A stretch of DNA of 64,000 nucleotides from Bacillus ectoiniformans (GTDB taxonomy: Bacteria; Bacillota; Bacilli; Bacillales; Domibacillaceae): the NCBI RefSeq assembly GCF_016908875.1, contig NZ_JAFBES010000012.1, positions 28,309 to 92,308 of the forward strand, given 5' to 3'. The translations under genes and the position numbers were made by a program. The number at the start of each line of letters is the position of its first letter. The first letter of the stretch is position 1. Positions 9,722 to 18,797 of this stretch are shown piece after piece. Below the pieces are notes generated by a model. The model did no database searches, was not told where the DNA came from, and worked only from the letters and a program-made list of their open reading frames with translations.

Positions 9722-9762
9722 AAAAAGACAACGCAGATTCCAGGGGAACTTGCGCTGCCTTA
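9722..9762 (-). terminator. Terminator after the stress-protein gene
   Basis: Minus-strand AGGCAGCGCA pairs with TGCGTTGTCT (two G-U pairs) and is followed by seven Ts. Confidence 0.75.
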
Positions 9763-9783
9763 TGTTAATCTACTTCTCTATTA

Positions 9784-10719
9784 TTAGAAACGGTTGCGGC
9801 GATCAAGATTATCGTCTCGATCTAATAAAGTATCGTCTAAATCACGATCCGCTTTATCTAGCTCGTCCGCTCCTCTTACATCAGCTTCTTCACGTTTCAC
9901 CGTATCATGTACCGTCTCCGTATCTTGAACTTTTCGTTTACCTACGACTATTTCTTCCGTTACGACAGGCTTTTTCGTTACTTCTACACGTTCTTCAGTG
10001 ACTGGGATACGAATGCTATCGTCATCTTCAATGATTGGAGTTCCATCATCCGCTAATGTGGATTCATTGACTGGACGACGCTCTACATATACCTCATCAC
10101 GTTCAACAGTAACGTCGACTTTTCTTTCCTCTTCAACAACATCTTTTTCTACATAGACTTCACCTGTTTGAACACGCTCTTTATCCACTTCAAGACGTTC
10201 TTCGCTAAGTTGGATTCTCTGTTCATCTGTCAAGTCTTCATCAAGATCAGTTACTCGGTCTGCTCGTACACCTTCCACTGCCCGATCCGTTGCTCTTAAA
10301 TCTGAATCTGTTCCGAATGCATCTGGTCCAAGATTAGGATCGGCTGCATTCGTCAGCGTACGGTCACGGTAATTGTTATCATAATAATCTTTATCCACAT
10401 ACAGAAGAATTTTTCCTGTTTCTATATCTCGATAATAGCGATCAGAGTCTGCATCACTTAGTCCCATATGGTTCAATCCGCCTCGAACTTCATCTTCTCC
10501 AGAAAGAAAAGCCATAAATTTATCCATCCATGATGCCTCATGTGCCGCTGATTCAACTTCCGCTCCTGTGCGCCCTCTTACCATCGAGATATTATCTTTA
10601 TCCTTTGCAACTGCATAAATATCTGATGCGTCATAACCTTCCGCTTTCAACTCATCAATTTTACGAATAACTTCTGTTTGATTATTAAATACACCAATAA
10701 ATTTTTTATCGTTGTTCAT
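9784..10719 (-). CDS. General stress protein: YflT-like domain plus DUF2382 (YsnF/AvaK) domain
   Basis: A 311-residue soluble protein. Residues 1-110 form a YflT/general-stress-17M module (KKFIGVFNNQTEVIRKIDEL at the start). Residues of about 180-290 form a DUF2382 domain made of repeated VxVEKxxVxTGEVxVxKxVV-type strands. The start is placed at the ATG at 10717-10719, nine bases after AGGAGG; the open frame upstream lacks a ribosome site. A sigma-B-like promoter is present upstream. Such proteins are general-stress or desiccation proteins of unknown biochemical activity. The C-terminus is very acidic (DRDLDDTLLDRDDNLDR). Confidence 0.85.
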   Translation of the reverse strand: MNNDKKFIGVFNNQTEVIRKIDELKAEGYDASDIYAVAKDKDNISMVRGRTGAEVESAAHEASWMDKFMAFLSGEDEVRGGLNHMGLSDADSDRYYRDIETGKILLYVDKDYYDNNYRDRTLTNAADPNLGPDAFGTDSDLRATDRAVEGVRADRVTDLDEDLTDEQRIQLSEERLEVDKERVQTGEVYVEKDVVEEERKVDVTVERDEVYVERRPVNESTLADDGTPIIEDDDSIRIPVTEERVEVTKKPVVTEEIVVGKRKVQDTETVHDTVKREEADVRGADELDKADRDLDDTLLDRDDNLDRRNRF

Positions 10720-10766
10720 GTTTAACAGCCTCCTAGAATTTTTTCTGAATTTACCATAGTCATTGT

Positions 10767-10791
10767 CTACCCAGTGTGATATAATTAAAAC
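10767..10791 (-). promoter_or_regulatory. Sigma-B-type promoter of the stress-protein gene
   Basis: On the minus strand GTTTTA is followed by 13 bases and GGGTAG, close to the sigma-B consensus GTTTAA-N12-15-GGGTAT. It lies about 48 bases upstream of the start codon and fits the general-stress product. Confidence 0.65.
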
Positions 10792-10837
10792 TTTATACCA
10801 AAAAAATATTTTTAGTAGATAAACTTTCGATTTGCTA

Positions 10838-10884
10838 AAAAAAAAACAGATGAAGTTCTTTTTCATCGAACTCCATCTGTTTCA
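10838..10884 (-). terminator. Strong terminator
   Basis: AACAGATGGAGTTC pairs with GAACTTCATCTGTT and is followed by a run of Ts on the minus strand. It follows the alcohol dehydrogenase remnant and precedes the stress-protein promoter, so it is a leftover terminator of the dead gene. Confidence 0.85.
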
Positions 10885-10929
10885 ATCTTTTTGGATCTTT
10901 TTTCGTCTTCAGGTTATCTATACCTTTTT

Positions 10930-11125
10930 TTAAGGTTTTAAAACAACTTTGACACATTCGTCTTCATGGTCATTAAATATTTTATACGCTTCAGGCGCCT
11001 GTTCAAGCGGCATAACATGGGTTATTATTTCTGTTGGATCAATTTCATTGGCTGTTATTTTCCGAATAGACCCGGCATCTAATGAGTGACTGGTGCTTGT
11101 CCCATTTTTAATTTGATGTTCCTTT
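10930..11125 (-). pseudogene. Remnant of a zinc-type alcohol dehydrogenase (C-terminus)
   Basis: The last 43 or so codons read ITANEIDPTEII...KVVLKP and end in TAA. This is the typical C-terminus of a medium-chain Zn alcohol dehydrogenase of the glutathione-dependent formaldehyde dehydrogenase-like branch. Just upstream, in another frame, KMGQAPVTH-stop-MPGLFGK continues the same family sequence. So at least one frameshift and one stop are present, and the first roughly 300 codons, including the catalytic Zn site, are missing. Transcription from it is not expected. Confidence 0.8.
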
Positions 11126-11181
11126 CAAAGTAGTGCCAAGACTTTTTGACTTACTATTTATTTCGTTTTCTTTGATTAATA

Positions 11182-11212
11182 AACAAAAACCATCGACCCC
11201 ATAAGTCAATGG
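11182..11212 (-). terminator. Terminator after the chemoreceptor gene
   Basis: CCATTGAC and GTCGATGG on the minus strand form a stem with one mismatch, followed by TTTTTGTTT. Confidence 0.7.
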
Positions 11213-11282
11213 CTAACTATTTTTAAGGAGGCCACTTCTCATCCTCCACGATTATTTAAAAATGAAGAAGCAAGACTTCTTA

Positions 11283-13298
11283 TTAAAGCTTAAAATTCTT
11301 AATAAGATATTGTAACTCCTCAGCTGTATCTGATAAGGAGGAGGCAGAGGCGGATACTTCCTCAAGTGCAGCCAACTGTTCTTGTGTGGAAGCCGACATG
11401 TTTTGTGTCCCTGATGCAGAATGGAGGGCTGCTTCTGCGATCGTATGAATCGAAGCGACAATCATTTCAGCATTATCGGAAATGTGCTGAATAGCAGAAG
11501 CCACTTCCTCCGTTTGCCTTTTTACATCATCCGTCGCTCTTTGAATTTCTTTGAAGGATTGTCCGGCTTTATTCACCAGCTTGATTCCGTCTACGACCTC
11601 ATGTGTGGTCTTTTCCATGCTTTTCACTGCTGCCTCGGTTTGATGTTTGTTCGCAGAAACTAGTTCTGTAATTTGTTCCGCTGAAGCAGATGATTGCTCC
11701 GCCAGTTTACGAACCTCATTTGCTACAACTGCAAACCCTTCTCCATACTCTCCTGCCCTAGCTGCTTCAATGGCTGCATTCAACGCCAGTAAATTCGTCT
11801 GTCTTGAAATAGCAGTAATGGTCTGAATAATATTCCCAATTTGATTGGATTGATCTCCCAACACTTTCACTTCATTAGACAAGCTGCTTACCGTCATTTG
11901 AATCGCATTCATTTGTTCGATAGATTTTTGAATCGCTTCATTCCCGATACTAGCTTTTTCTGAAGTGTCATTTGCGTTAATAGAAACACTTGTAGCATTA
12001 TCTGAAATTTGTTGAACACCTAGTGACATCTCATTCACTATTTGTGTGGTTTGTTCTACGCTGTTACTCTGACTTTCTGAGCCGGAAGCAAGTTCCTGAA
12101 TCGTGGACGAAATATGTTCAGCTGCCTGTCCTGTTTGCTCAGCACTTGCTGTCAATTGCAGGGCTGAGGCTGATATCGTCTCAGAACTTGTTGAAATTCT
12201 ACTGATCAGTTCCCTTAAACCATCTCTCGTTTGATTCAGATGGTCAAACATTTCTCCAATTTCGTCTTTTCGATGAGAAGCCACAGGAACCGTCAAGTTA
12301 CCTGAAGCTATTTCCTTCATTGCGCCTTTTAATTCATCAACGGGTTTTGTAATATTTCTTCTTCCTAACATCATGATCATGAATGCAGAAAGAAAGACCA
12401 GAAGGACACCTACTAGGATGAACTTAAGCATTAATTGATGTAATGGTGCAAAGTAATCCTCAACTTCCACGGAACTCATTAAAAGAGACCCATTTGATGT
12501 ACGCTGAAAAGTTAAATACTTAGTTTTATCCTGTTCTTCATATTGAAAGCTGCCTTCCTTTTTATCTGTAATAGCTGGACCAAAAGGAAGTGCTGTGACC
12601 ATTTTGCCTATATATTCTTTCTTAGGATGAGCAATGACCTCACCTTGAGAATTAGCAATAAACGTAATACCTGTTGCAGCAAATGTGTTACTTGATATTT
12701 CATCTTGTAAGTTAAAGGAATCGACCAAACTTTGATACTCCTTTGGCTCTTTGCCTATTTGAAACATTCCCGGTTTTTCTTGTCTGGCTACACCCACGTA
12801 CATAAACATCTTTCCGTCTGCTCCACGAACAGCAGGTTCCTGTGCAAGCTCAAAGTTTTTATCCGTAATGCCTTTCAAATAAGGTCTAGATTGTTCGTTG
12901 GAATCATAATTATAGCCAATTACTTCTGAATTACTGCTAAATTGCAGGATTCCTTTTTCATTCATTACGTCTATTTCTGAGACATTAATTCTCTCAGCTA
13001 AAGTCGCTAGCTCTTCAACTGTGTAACTATCTCGCCCTCTTAAAATTTCCCTAACCGCTTTGGCTAAATCTAAGTAATCTTTTTTTAGGCTTTCCTTGAC
13101 TATTTCCAAGGTTCCGCTATATGAATTGAAATCACTCTCTAGCTTATCTAAAACCCCTTCTGCCTCTGTTTTCATCTGTTGATCAATGACTTTTCTTTGA
13201 GATTCATAAGTAAAAAACGCAAGGGAGAACACCGTAACAATTATTATACAAATAGTGATGAAGGTTATCTTATGACTTAATTTATTAAAACTGATCAC
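11283..13298 (-). CDS. Methyl-accepting chemotaxis protein (dCache-HAMP-MCP signal)
   Basis: A 671-residue membrane chemoreceptor. TM1 lies near residues 10-32. An extracellular sensory region of about 240 residues follows with dCache-type features ([25 protein letters not shown]). TM2 lies near 285-310, then HAMP, then a long coiled-coil signalling domain. Its hairpin tip contains [20 protein letters not shown], the contact site for CheA/CheW. It detects small ligands outside the cell and biases flagellar rotation. The ligand cannot be told. It is monocistronic with its own terminator. Confidence 0.95.
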   Translation of the reverse strand: MISFNKLSHKITFITICIIIVTVFSLAFFTYESQRKVIDQQMKTEAEGVLDKLESDFNSYSGTLEIVKESLKKDYLDLAKAVREILRGRDSYTVEELATLAERINVSEIDVMNEKGILQFSSNSEVIGYNYDSNEQSRPYLKGITDKNFELAQEPAVRGADGKMFMYVGVARQEKPGMFQIGKEPKEYQSLVDSFNLQDEISSNTFAATGITFIANSQGEVIAHPKKEYIGKMVTALPFGPAITDKKEGSFQYEEQDKTKYLTFQRTSNGSLLMSSVEVEDYFAPLHQLMLKFILVGVLLVFLSAFMIMMLGRRNITKPVDELKGAMKEIASGNLTVPVASHRKDEIGEMFDHLNQTRDGLRELISRISTSSETISASALQLTASAEQTGQAAEHISSTIQELASGSESQSNSVEQTTQIVNEMSLGVQQISDNATSVSINANDTSEKASIGNEAIQKSIEQMNAIQMTVSSLSNEVKVLGDQSNQIGNIIQTITAISRQTNLLALNAAIEAARAGEYGEGFAVVANEVRKLAEQSSASAEQITELVSANKHQTEAAVKSMEKTTHEVVDGIKLVNKAGQSFKEIQRATDDVKRQTEEVASAIQHISDNAEMIVASIHTIAEAALHSASGTQNMSASTQEQLAALEEVSASASSLSDTAEELQYLIKNFKL

Positions 13299-13568
13299 TT
13301 ATCAACCCGCTCCTCTAATCTAACTTCTCCCTATCCGTTCCTATTCAGAAAAGTTTTTGTGTTTAAAATTAATATTTATTAATATTTTAAAATATTCGCA
13401 ATATATTTATAGTCAATTTAAACTATAACCAAAAGAAATGTCAATGTATTTTTGGTATAAATGTAATGTGATGTATCTTTGATTGCAAATTCGCAATAAA
13501 TATTTCCGACTTGAATAACCAGTAAATTCCTTAAAGCGCAGCTCTTCGTTTATTCATAAAAACAATTA

Positions 13569-13605
13569 ACCCGCAACCATTTCACTCGGTTGCGGGCTTA
13601 TTATA
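13569..13605 (-). terminator. Terminator after the STAS operon; otherwise empty gap
   Basis: CCCGCAACC and GGTTGCGGG form a 9-bp perfect stem followed on the minus strand by TTAATTGTTTTT. The gap 13299-13693 is otherwise AT-rich, without a supportable gene; its upper end should hold the chemoreceptor promoter. Confidence 0.75.
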
Positions 13606-13693
13606 GACTCTTTTTAATTGAACAAGATTAATATGATATCAGTAATCGAGATTCAGTTAGTCTAAAGTTCTGATTATCTGACAAAACATTATC

Positions 13694-14458
13694 TTAACGC
13701 TTATCGATCATATTCCCTAGCACAGCCTTTAATGAAGAAGCAAATTCAAACGGCCAGTCCTGTTGAAACTTACTCATTTCTTTTGAATGATGCGGCTTTA
13801 CCCCTGCAATTTTAATCGTCACTTTATTCATATAAGACAACATTTTGAACAAGTCGATTAAATGGGTGACTCCCTCTGAAGAGATTTTTCCGACGGCGGT
13901 AAAATCAACAATAATTAAATCATGATGCTCTTCGGAAGCAGCCTTTAGAACATGGTCAGTAATAGCTGTTATCTTCTGCGCTGTCATGTCACCAAATAAC
14001 GGCAGTAAAGCAATCTTGGAAGATAAAGCAATATATGGGCCGGAGAGTTCTCTTAACCGCACCATCGCCTCTTCAAGTTCTTCCTTTTTATCGAGCAGTT
14101 CGAAATTAGTAGAGGCAAGCCGACTCTGCAGAGCAAACAATTGATTTTCAAGCTTTGCAATTGCCCCATCCTTCGGCAGCAGAAAAAAATGACCGTAATT
14201 AGAGGAATCCCAAGAAATATGCACATCAAATAAAGCTAGACGTTTTTTCTTCGTTAACAGATTTAATTCTAAACTGACAGGTTTTGCCGTTTGAAAACCA
14301 TGTAATGTTAACTTGTTCATGCTTTCCGGATCCACCAGGTCAGTAATATTCTCTAACATGCCGAAATAATTTTTTGCTTCGCCTGAAACAGAATGAATGA
14401 TTCCTTCTGTGTCTATTTTAAGGTAGGGCACAGGGAACGGATGCTCATAAGGTCGCAT
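13694..14458 (-). CDS. PAS-like / STAS domain protein
   Basis: A 254-residue soluble protein. Residues 1-95 resemble a small PAS-type sensor (VPYLKIDTEGIIHSVSG). A coiled coil follows (about 98-140), then a STAS domain (about 142-250, ending in IVDFTAVGKISSEGV... and a C-terminal helix). STAS domains bind NTP or act as phospho-switch partners in stressosome and anti-sigma systems. The layout resembles RsbR or YtvA (sensor-linker-STAS). A Ser pair sits where SpoIIAA/RsbR proteins carry the phosphorylated Ser/Thr. It is the last gene of the operon; its start overlaps the B12-protein gene by 14 bases, so translation is probably coupled. Confidence 0.8.
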   Translation of the reverse strand: MRPYEHPFPVPYLKIDTEGIIHSVSGEAKNYFGMLENITDLVDPESMNKLTLHGFQTAKPVSLELNLLTKKKRLALFDVHISWDSSNYGHFFLLPKDGAIAKLENQLFALQSRLASTNFELLDKKEELEEAMVRLRELSGPYIALSSKIALLPLFGDMTAQKITAITDHVLKAASEEHHDLIIVDFTAVGKISSEGVTHLIDLFKMLSYMNKVTIKIAGVKPHHSKEMSKFQQDWPFEFASSLKAVLGNMIDKR

Positions 14459-15098
14459 TGGTTTTCTCCTCCAGCACCTCAGAAGACAGCCAATGATTCG
14501 CCATCAATAAATCTTTGAGAATCATCGTATTTCCATCACAATAAGGTCTTAAATCATGCGTAGCAGCCAGGCGTCCCCCTAGCATGATGACCGGGCGATT
14601 GGATAAAGAAGACAAATGTTTAACGTAATGTTTTAAGTGTGGCAAATGATAAACAATAGAAACAGAAAGTCCAATGACATCCGGTTTCCATTTTTCTGCC
14701 GTTTCTAAGGCATATTCAAGTGGCAGGTTTGGCCCGAAAAAGCGGACGTTCCACCCATGTTCCACAAAAAGACTGCTGACCATTTTTAATCCTAGATAAT
14801 GCTGTTCACCTTCAAGGCATAGCAGGATCGCTTTCTTTCCGTTAGCCGATTGATCTCCCTGCCAAGAAAATAAACGGGAGAAGACAAAATCACAAGTCGC
14901 CGTAGCCAAATGTTCATCAGCTACCGTAATTTCGTTCTTCTCCCACAACTCTCCTATATATTGCATAGCAGGGGTGATCAATTGATGAAAAATCATCAGA
15001 TTGGTCATGTCTTCATTTTGCTGTATACATTGTATTGCTGCTTGCTGGTCACCTGCTAATAGGTAATCAGCCAATTCACTCGCTATCTGACTCACCAT
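14445..15098 (-). CDS. Cobalamin-binding sensor protein (CarH/MerR-C-terminal-like, no DNA-binding domain)
   Basis: A 217-residue protein. The N-terminal helical cap (residues 1-85) carries W-x9-EH (WEKNEITVADEH), the motif over the adenosyl group in light-sensing CarH-type domains. A Rossmann B12-binding domain follows (about 90-210) with EQHYLG as the lower-ligand E/DxHxxG, plus SVSIVYH and GGR segments. No MerR DNA-binding domain is present, so the output must go through a partner, most simply the overlapping STAS protein. The start is ATG behind GGGGTGA. Domain assignment is firm; light sensing is inferred from the motif. Confidence 0.85.
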   Translation of the reverse strand: MVSQIASELADYLLAGDQQAAIQCIQQNEDMTNLMIFHQLITPAMQYIGELWEKNEITVADEHLATATCDFVFSRLFSWQGDQSANGKKAILLCLEGEQHYLGLKMVSSLFVEHGWNVRFFGPNLPLEYALETAEKWKPDVIGLSVSIVYHLPHLKHYVKHLSSLSNRPVIMLGGRLAATHDLRPYCDGNTMILKDLLMANHWLSSEVLEEKTNATL

Positions 15099-15119
15099 TG
15101 CTTTTCACCCCGCTTTTAT

Positions 15120-15473
15120 TTAAGAATCTAACGCACGAATCGCACGATCTATATAATCTAAATAAGCATTTAATTCATTCTCTTCCAGTTGGTCACTGGA
15201 TTTTAACAACCCTTCAAGGATTTGAAAATTATCAACGAGATGCTTTGTCCCCATTCCATGCTTCGTTAATATGCCATTCAGCCATATCGCATACTCCACA
15301 AAAAACTGGTGGTTATCTAGTTCGAAAGCTGTTTTGAGCTGTTTTAAGTGATGCTCATTATCTTCCTTGCATTTGTTCTTTCCTTGCTCACCGAAGCGCT
15401 CCAAAAGCTGTGGTTCCCGCTTATATATTTGTTCCGTGGCCTTTTCAGCCAGATCGCTGATTGATATTGGCAT
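15120..15473 (-). CDS. Small helical protein of the B12-STAS operon, unknown
   Basis: A 117-residue, all-helical, charged protein with no signal peptide, membrane segment or recognised motif; it has one Cys and several Trp/His (FFVEYAIWLNGILTKHGMG). Its ATG overlaps the upstream stop as TAATG, so it is translationally coupled to the monooxygenase-like gene. The B12-sensor gene starts 21 bases downstream. Its fixed place between sensor genes suggests an accessory or signal-relay role, possibly with a fold like the N-terminal helical domain of RsbR-type proteins; this is a guess from composition only. Confidence 0.7.
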   Translation of the reverse strand: MPISISDLAEKATEQIYKREPQLLERFGEQGKNKCKEDNEHHLKQLKTAFELDNHQFFVEYAIWLNGILTKHGMGTKHLVDNFQILEGLLKSSDQLEENELNAYLDYIDRAIRALDS

Positions 15474-15778
15474 TACCTCGCCACCACCTTATACTGTCGT
15501 ACTTTCGGTGTTACAGAAGCCAGTTCCTGATTGGGGTACTTTTTCTCTAACTCATGTATTTTCTTAAACTCTTCACTTCTTACCCAGTCCAAATAGTGTT
15601 CCTTCGTTTGAAAGGTAAGCTGAACCGTTAATTCTCCAGCGTTCTTTTCATTCTGCAAAAGTAAAAAATCCACAAACCCCTCTGCCAGATCAACAGCACG
15701 GGAGCGGTTTTTATATATAGAAATAACTTCTTCCGCCTGATGATCCTTGACCGGAAAAGTGGAATGAACGATATACAT
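15473..15778 (-). CDS. Antibiotic-biosynthesis-monooxygenase (ABM) fold protein
   Basis: A 101-residue dimeric alpha-beta barrel protein of the ABM superfamily. The start (MYIVHSTFPVKDHQAEEV) and the central SRAVDLAEGFVDFLLLQ are typical, with a conserved Trp in YLDWVRSEEF. Members include haem-degrading IsdG/HmoB and quinol monooxygenases. I see no clear Asn/His haem pair that settles the substrate. The ATG at 15776-15778 is chosen because AGAGGAG lies eight bases upstream; the longer open frame has no ribosome site. First gene of the operon with the B12 and STAS proteins. A plausible sigma-A promoter (TTGAAA, 17 bases, TATGGT) lies directly upstream. Confidence 0.8.
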   Translation of the reverse strand: MYIVHSTFPVKDHQAEEVISIYKNRSRAVDLAEGFVDFLLLQNEKNAGELTVQLTFQTKEHYLDWVRSEEFKKIHELEKKYPNQELASVTPKVRQYKVVAR

Positions 15779-15847
15779 AGAAAAATCTCCTCTCTTTCTA
15801 CCATAATTCTTCCGTCCTATTATTTCAATATTTTTAAATTTTGGACA

Positions 15848-15932
15848 TAAAAAAAGAGGCAGCTTTCGACTTGTCTTCATATAGTTAATCACTCTACATG
15901 AAATGACTAGGGATTGAAAGCCTCACCTCTTA
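15848..15932 (-). terminator. Terminator-like long hairpin after the YcgQ gene
   Basis: On the minus strand AGAGG...GGCTTTC pairs with GAAAGC...CCTCT across a 45-base loop, followed by seven Ts. It would end the permease-pair transcript before the ABM operon. Confidence 0.6.
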
Positions 15933-16018
15933 GGTAAAAATAACCGATCATTCCTCTTATATTGTCAATGAGTATGGACTCTAAGTGAGTTAGCTTTCTG
16001 CTTTTTTGCCAATAAGAA

Positions 16019-16936
16019 TTACAAAATTTTTATCGAAATGGGATAAAGGTAGGGATTTACAGGTTCGGCAATCTGCTCCCACTCCGTGATTTTTAGATAA
16101 GGCACCTCCGCACCATTGTAAGTCATGGTATCCAAAGTTCCATTTACTTTAATCCAAGTATCTTCCTTTATGCCTGGATCTTTCGGAAACTCTGAGAGAA
16201 ACCCCACAATACTTGCATCGGCCACACAATGGGTAATCATAAATCGTGAAATGACCAATTGGTTATGATTAAAATCCTTCTCTTTATAAACAAAGCCTGT
16301 TACTGAGATAGTTCTGCCTATATATTGTTGGATATTCTGATTAATCTCATCATAATAAACACTATAAACACTATCCGACATATTAATTACAGATGTTTTT
16401 TCTAAATTTTTGATGAGCTTGTCATACTCTGCTGCTGACATCTCCACTTGATTATCAATCAGACCGGGATCTTCTGGATTTTCATCTATATTACTCTCAT
16501 TAAGGCTATTTTGTAATGGAGGTCGACTAGCACCTTGAGATGACTCTTCTTTATTTGACAGAATGCCTATTGCCCCTTTTTTAGAAGCAATCGATGCATC
16601 AAGAACTTTGGGAGGGAGTAAAAAACCAGTGAGCAGAGGCAGGGTAATAAGGATGTACGAAAATAATTTTTTCGTGTTAAATTGGGCGTCTCCATGATCA
16701 TGTCCACATGAATGGCCCTCATGTTGACAATGATGACCGGTTTTCTTTTTTGTCCACACTCGTGTAACCTGTATAAAAAATAGAATTAAAAACACAATGG
16801 AAGCCGTTTGACTTAACCCGCTATATTTAGGGTTAATAAACTTATTGATATCACCAGTATAATGCAATTTAAATATCATGGCTGAAAAGGCTAATAAAAT
16901 CATTGCCCTTACCCCCTGCTGTATATGAAACTTCAA
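16019..16936 (-). CDS. YcgQ-like TIGR03943 family permease subunit
   Basis: A 305-residue protein with four N-terminal hydrophobic segments (residues 8-110), interrupted by a His/Cys-rich cytoplasmic loop (HHCQHEGHSCGHDHGD) that looks like a metal-binding site. A large soluble domain follows (about 165-300) with GFVYKE, ITHCVADAS and GTLDT segments of the DUF1980 type. It pairs with the following permease, as B. subtilis ycgQ does with ycgR. The transported species is unknown; the His-rich loop favours a metal or metal-linked substrate. The genes are 12 bases apart and surely cotranscribed. Confidence 0.85.
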   Translation of the reverse strand: MKFHIQQGVRAMILLAFSAMIFKLHYTGDINKFINPKYSGLSQTASIVFLILFFIQVTRVWTKKKTGHHCQHEGHSCGHDHGDAQFNTKKLFSYILITLPLLTGFLLPPKVLDASIASKKGAIGILSNKEESSQGASRPPLQNSLNESNIDENPEDPGLIDNQVEMSAAEYDKLIKNLEKTSVINMSDSVYSVYYDEINQNIQQYIGRTISVTGFVYKEKDFNHNQLVISRFMITHCVADASIVGFLSEFPKDPGIKEDTWIKVNGTLDTMTYNGAEVPYLKITEWEQIAEPVNPYLYPISIKIL

Positions 16937-16948
16937 GCTGGTCCCCCC

Positions 16949-17947
16949 TTAAAGATAACCTTGTAGTGCCGTTATAATGACAATGATCACGCATACGACC
17001 AATCCTAAAACCCCAAACACAAATCTAAACCGGAACACACTAAGCATCATAATCGTATTTTTTAAATCAATCATGGGACCAAAAATCAAAAAACCTAAAA
17101 TCGATGAGGCAGGAAATATCCCTCTAAAGGAAGCGCCAATAAAAGCATCAGCTTCCGAACACAAGGATAAAACATAGGCTAGTCCCATCATGACAAGTAA
17201 AGAAGCTATAGGTCCACTTCCTAACTCCAACAACACCCTAGCCGGCAAATAAGTTTGTACAACCGCCGCTAAGAAAGCACCAATTACGAGAAACTTAGCC
17301 ATATCAAAAAATTCATCAATGGAATGAGTTAGCATTGACCATAATTTGGTTGGCAATGACTTTTCCGTGTGAAAGTGAGAGCGGCTATTCATTTCCACAG
17401 AGTCTTTTAGCTGACGACCTTTAAATAGGACCCCTACCGTTAATGCAACTATAATAGCGATGACAAATCCCAAGATCATTCTAAATCCAGCCATTCTGAA
17501 ATCATTTCCGAATGCCATATAAGTAGAAGCAATTACTATGGGATTAATTAGCGGGCCCGTTAACATAAATCCGATAGCTGCGTGAATAGGTACACCCTTA
17601 GAGATCAGCCTCCGTACAATAGGTACGATTCCACATTCACACGCTGGAAATAAAGCGCCAATGGTACAACTCATAAACACAGCCTTCACTTTATTCTCAG
17701 GAATCCATTTTTGAATATGTGCTTCAGTAACAAAAATTTGAATCGTTCCCGCAATGAGCACCCCAATTAATACAAATGGAAGTGCTTCAATTAATATACT
17801 CAAGAAAATAGTATTCAAGTTTAAAAGGGATGCCGGGAGTGCAAAATCATTCATAAAACCGGTATTATATAAAATTAGCATGGAGCCTATTGCTACAATT
17901 ACAGTCATTGTGAAGTCTAAGATACTAAAGCTAAATATCCTATTCAT
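16949..17947 (-). CDS. YcgR-like permease (DUF318)
   Basis: A 332-residue integral membrane protein with about eight helices and the hallmark segments CTIGALFPACECGIVPIVRRL and GFMLTGPLINPIVIASTYMAFG of DUF318 permeases. CxC in the ACECG turn and SEADAF near residue 265 are conserved in the family. It is the first gene of the ycgR-ycgQ-like operon. A transport role is assumed from the family; the substrate is not known. The start is ATG behind AGGAGG. Confidence 0.85.
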   Translation of the reverse strand: MNRIFSFSILDFTMTVIVAIGSMLILYNTGFMNDFALPASLLNLNTIFLSILIEALPFVLIGVLIAGTIQIFVTEAHIQKWIPENKVKAVFMSCTIGALFPACECGIVPIVRRLISKGVPIHAAIGFMLTGPLINPIVIASTYMAFGNDFRMAGFRMILGFVIAIIVALTVGVLFKGRQLKDSVEMNSRSHFHTEKSLPTKLWSMLTHSIDEFFDMAKFLVIGAFLAAVVQTYLPARVLLELGSGPIASLLVMMGLAYVLSLCSEADAFIGASFRGIFPASSILGFLIFGPMIDLKNTIMMLSVFRFRFVFGVLGLVVCVIIVIITALQGYL

Positions 17948-17959
17948 ATAAACCTCCTA

Positions 17960-18790
17960 CTCTCTATCTTTCTTCTAGACTGCTAGGGCGCATGATTAAT
18001 AAATACGTAGCTTTTACTCGTTTTTAAGTACCCCACTTCCATAGCTTGTCCTTTTGCGAAAGGTCCTTCTTGAGAAGAATTATCTTGTTAATAAGAATTA
18101 TTACGTTTTAACAAACAATCTGTTTTACTTTTCTAAAGGTATAGTATGTTTTAGAAAATGCTTTTATTCCTTTAATACGGTTTCATTATCAGGCAGAGGA
18201 AAGAGAGTTTATTTCAAGCAACTTATTAAGAAGGTTGCACATACCTTCATAGGCTTGGATCTATGTTTCAAATTAATAGATTTGTTCCTTTCTTTCATTA
18301 ATCTGTGTCCGCACTCAATTTTCCAAAACTAAATATAGGTGTTCCAATAAAAATAGAATATCTGTATATAAGTTAAGCATCCTTTCGCAGTCTTATTGAT
18401 CAAATAAACCGTTGCCTAAAATCCTTTAAATACAGATTAAAACCAGGTTCAATCAATTTCATATAAATAGAAGTCGGCATATATTGTTTAGTCCTTTTTA
18501 ACTTTTTGTACTTTTTTCTCAGCCGTATGATTCAAGTTCGCTGGTTGATAACTCCATGCATATACTTACGAAAAACAGGAAGCTGAACAGAGATCAACAA
18601 CCCTTAAACATACCCTCCCCCCCATCTCATTACCCCCTTGCTTTCATACACTTTATACAGGAACTCTAAAAAAATAAAAATATCAATCGAAGTGATCACA
18701 GTGTCAGAATCCGCATCAATCCAGGGCAGATATCTTTTTTGTTTCAATTATTCATTTCGGGGAATGATGAGAAATGAAACTTTTTTTATT
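17960..18790. other. Gene-free AT-rich stretch
   Basis: About 830 bases between the permease operon and the persulfide operon. Open frames here (for example 18054-18332 plus) have low-complexity translations and no convincing ribosome sites. The minus strand at roughly 18150-18530 shows short helical-looking segments (LYTDILFLLEHLYLVLEN) broken by stops, possibly a very old gene remnant, but no family can be named. Confidence 0.4.
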
Positions 18791-18797
18791 TTTTTGT

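Noticed and set aside
18054..18332. 92-codon plus-strand frame in the long gap before cstB
   Set aside because: Aromatic, low-complexity translation, no ribosome binding site and no family features.
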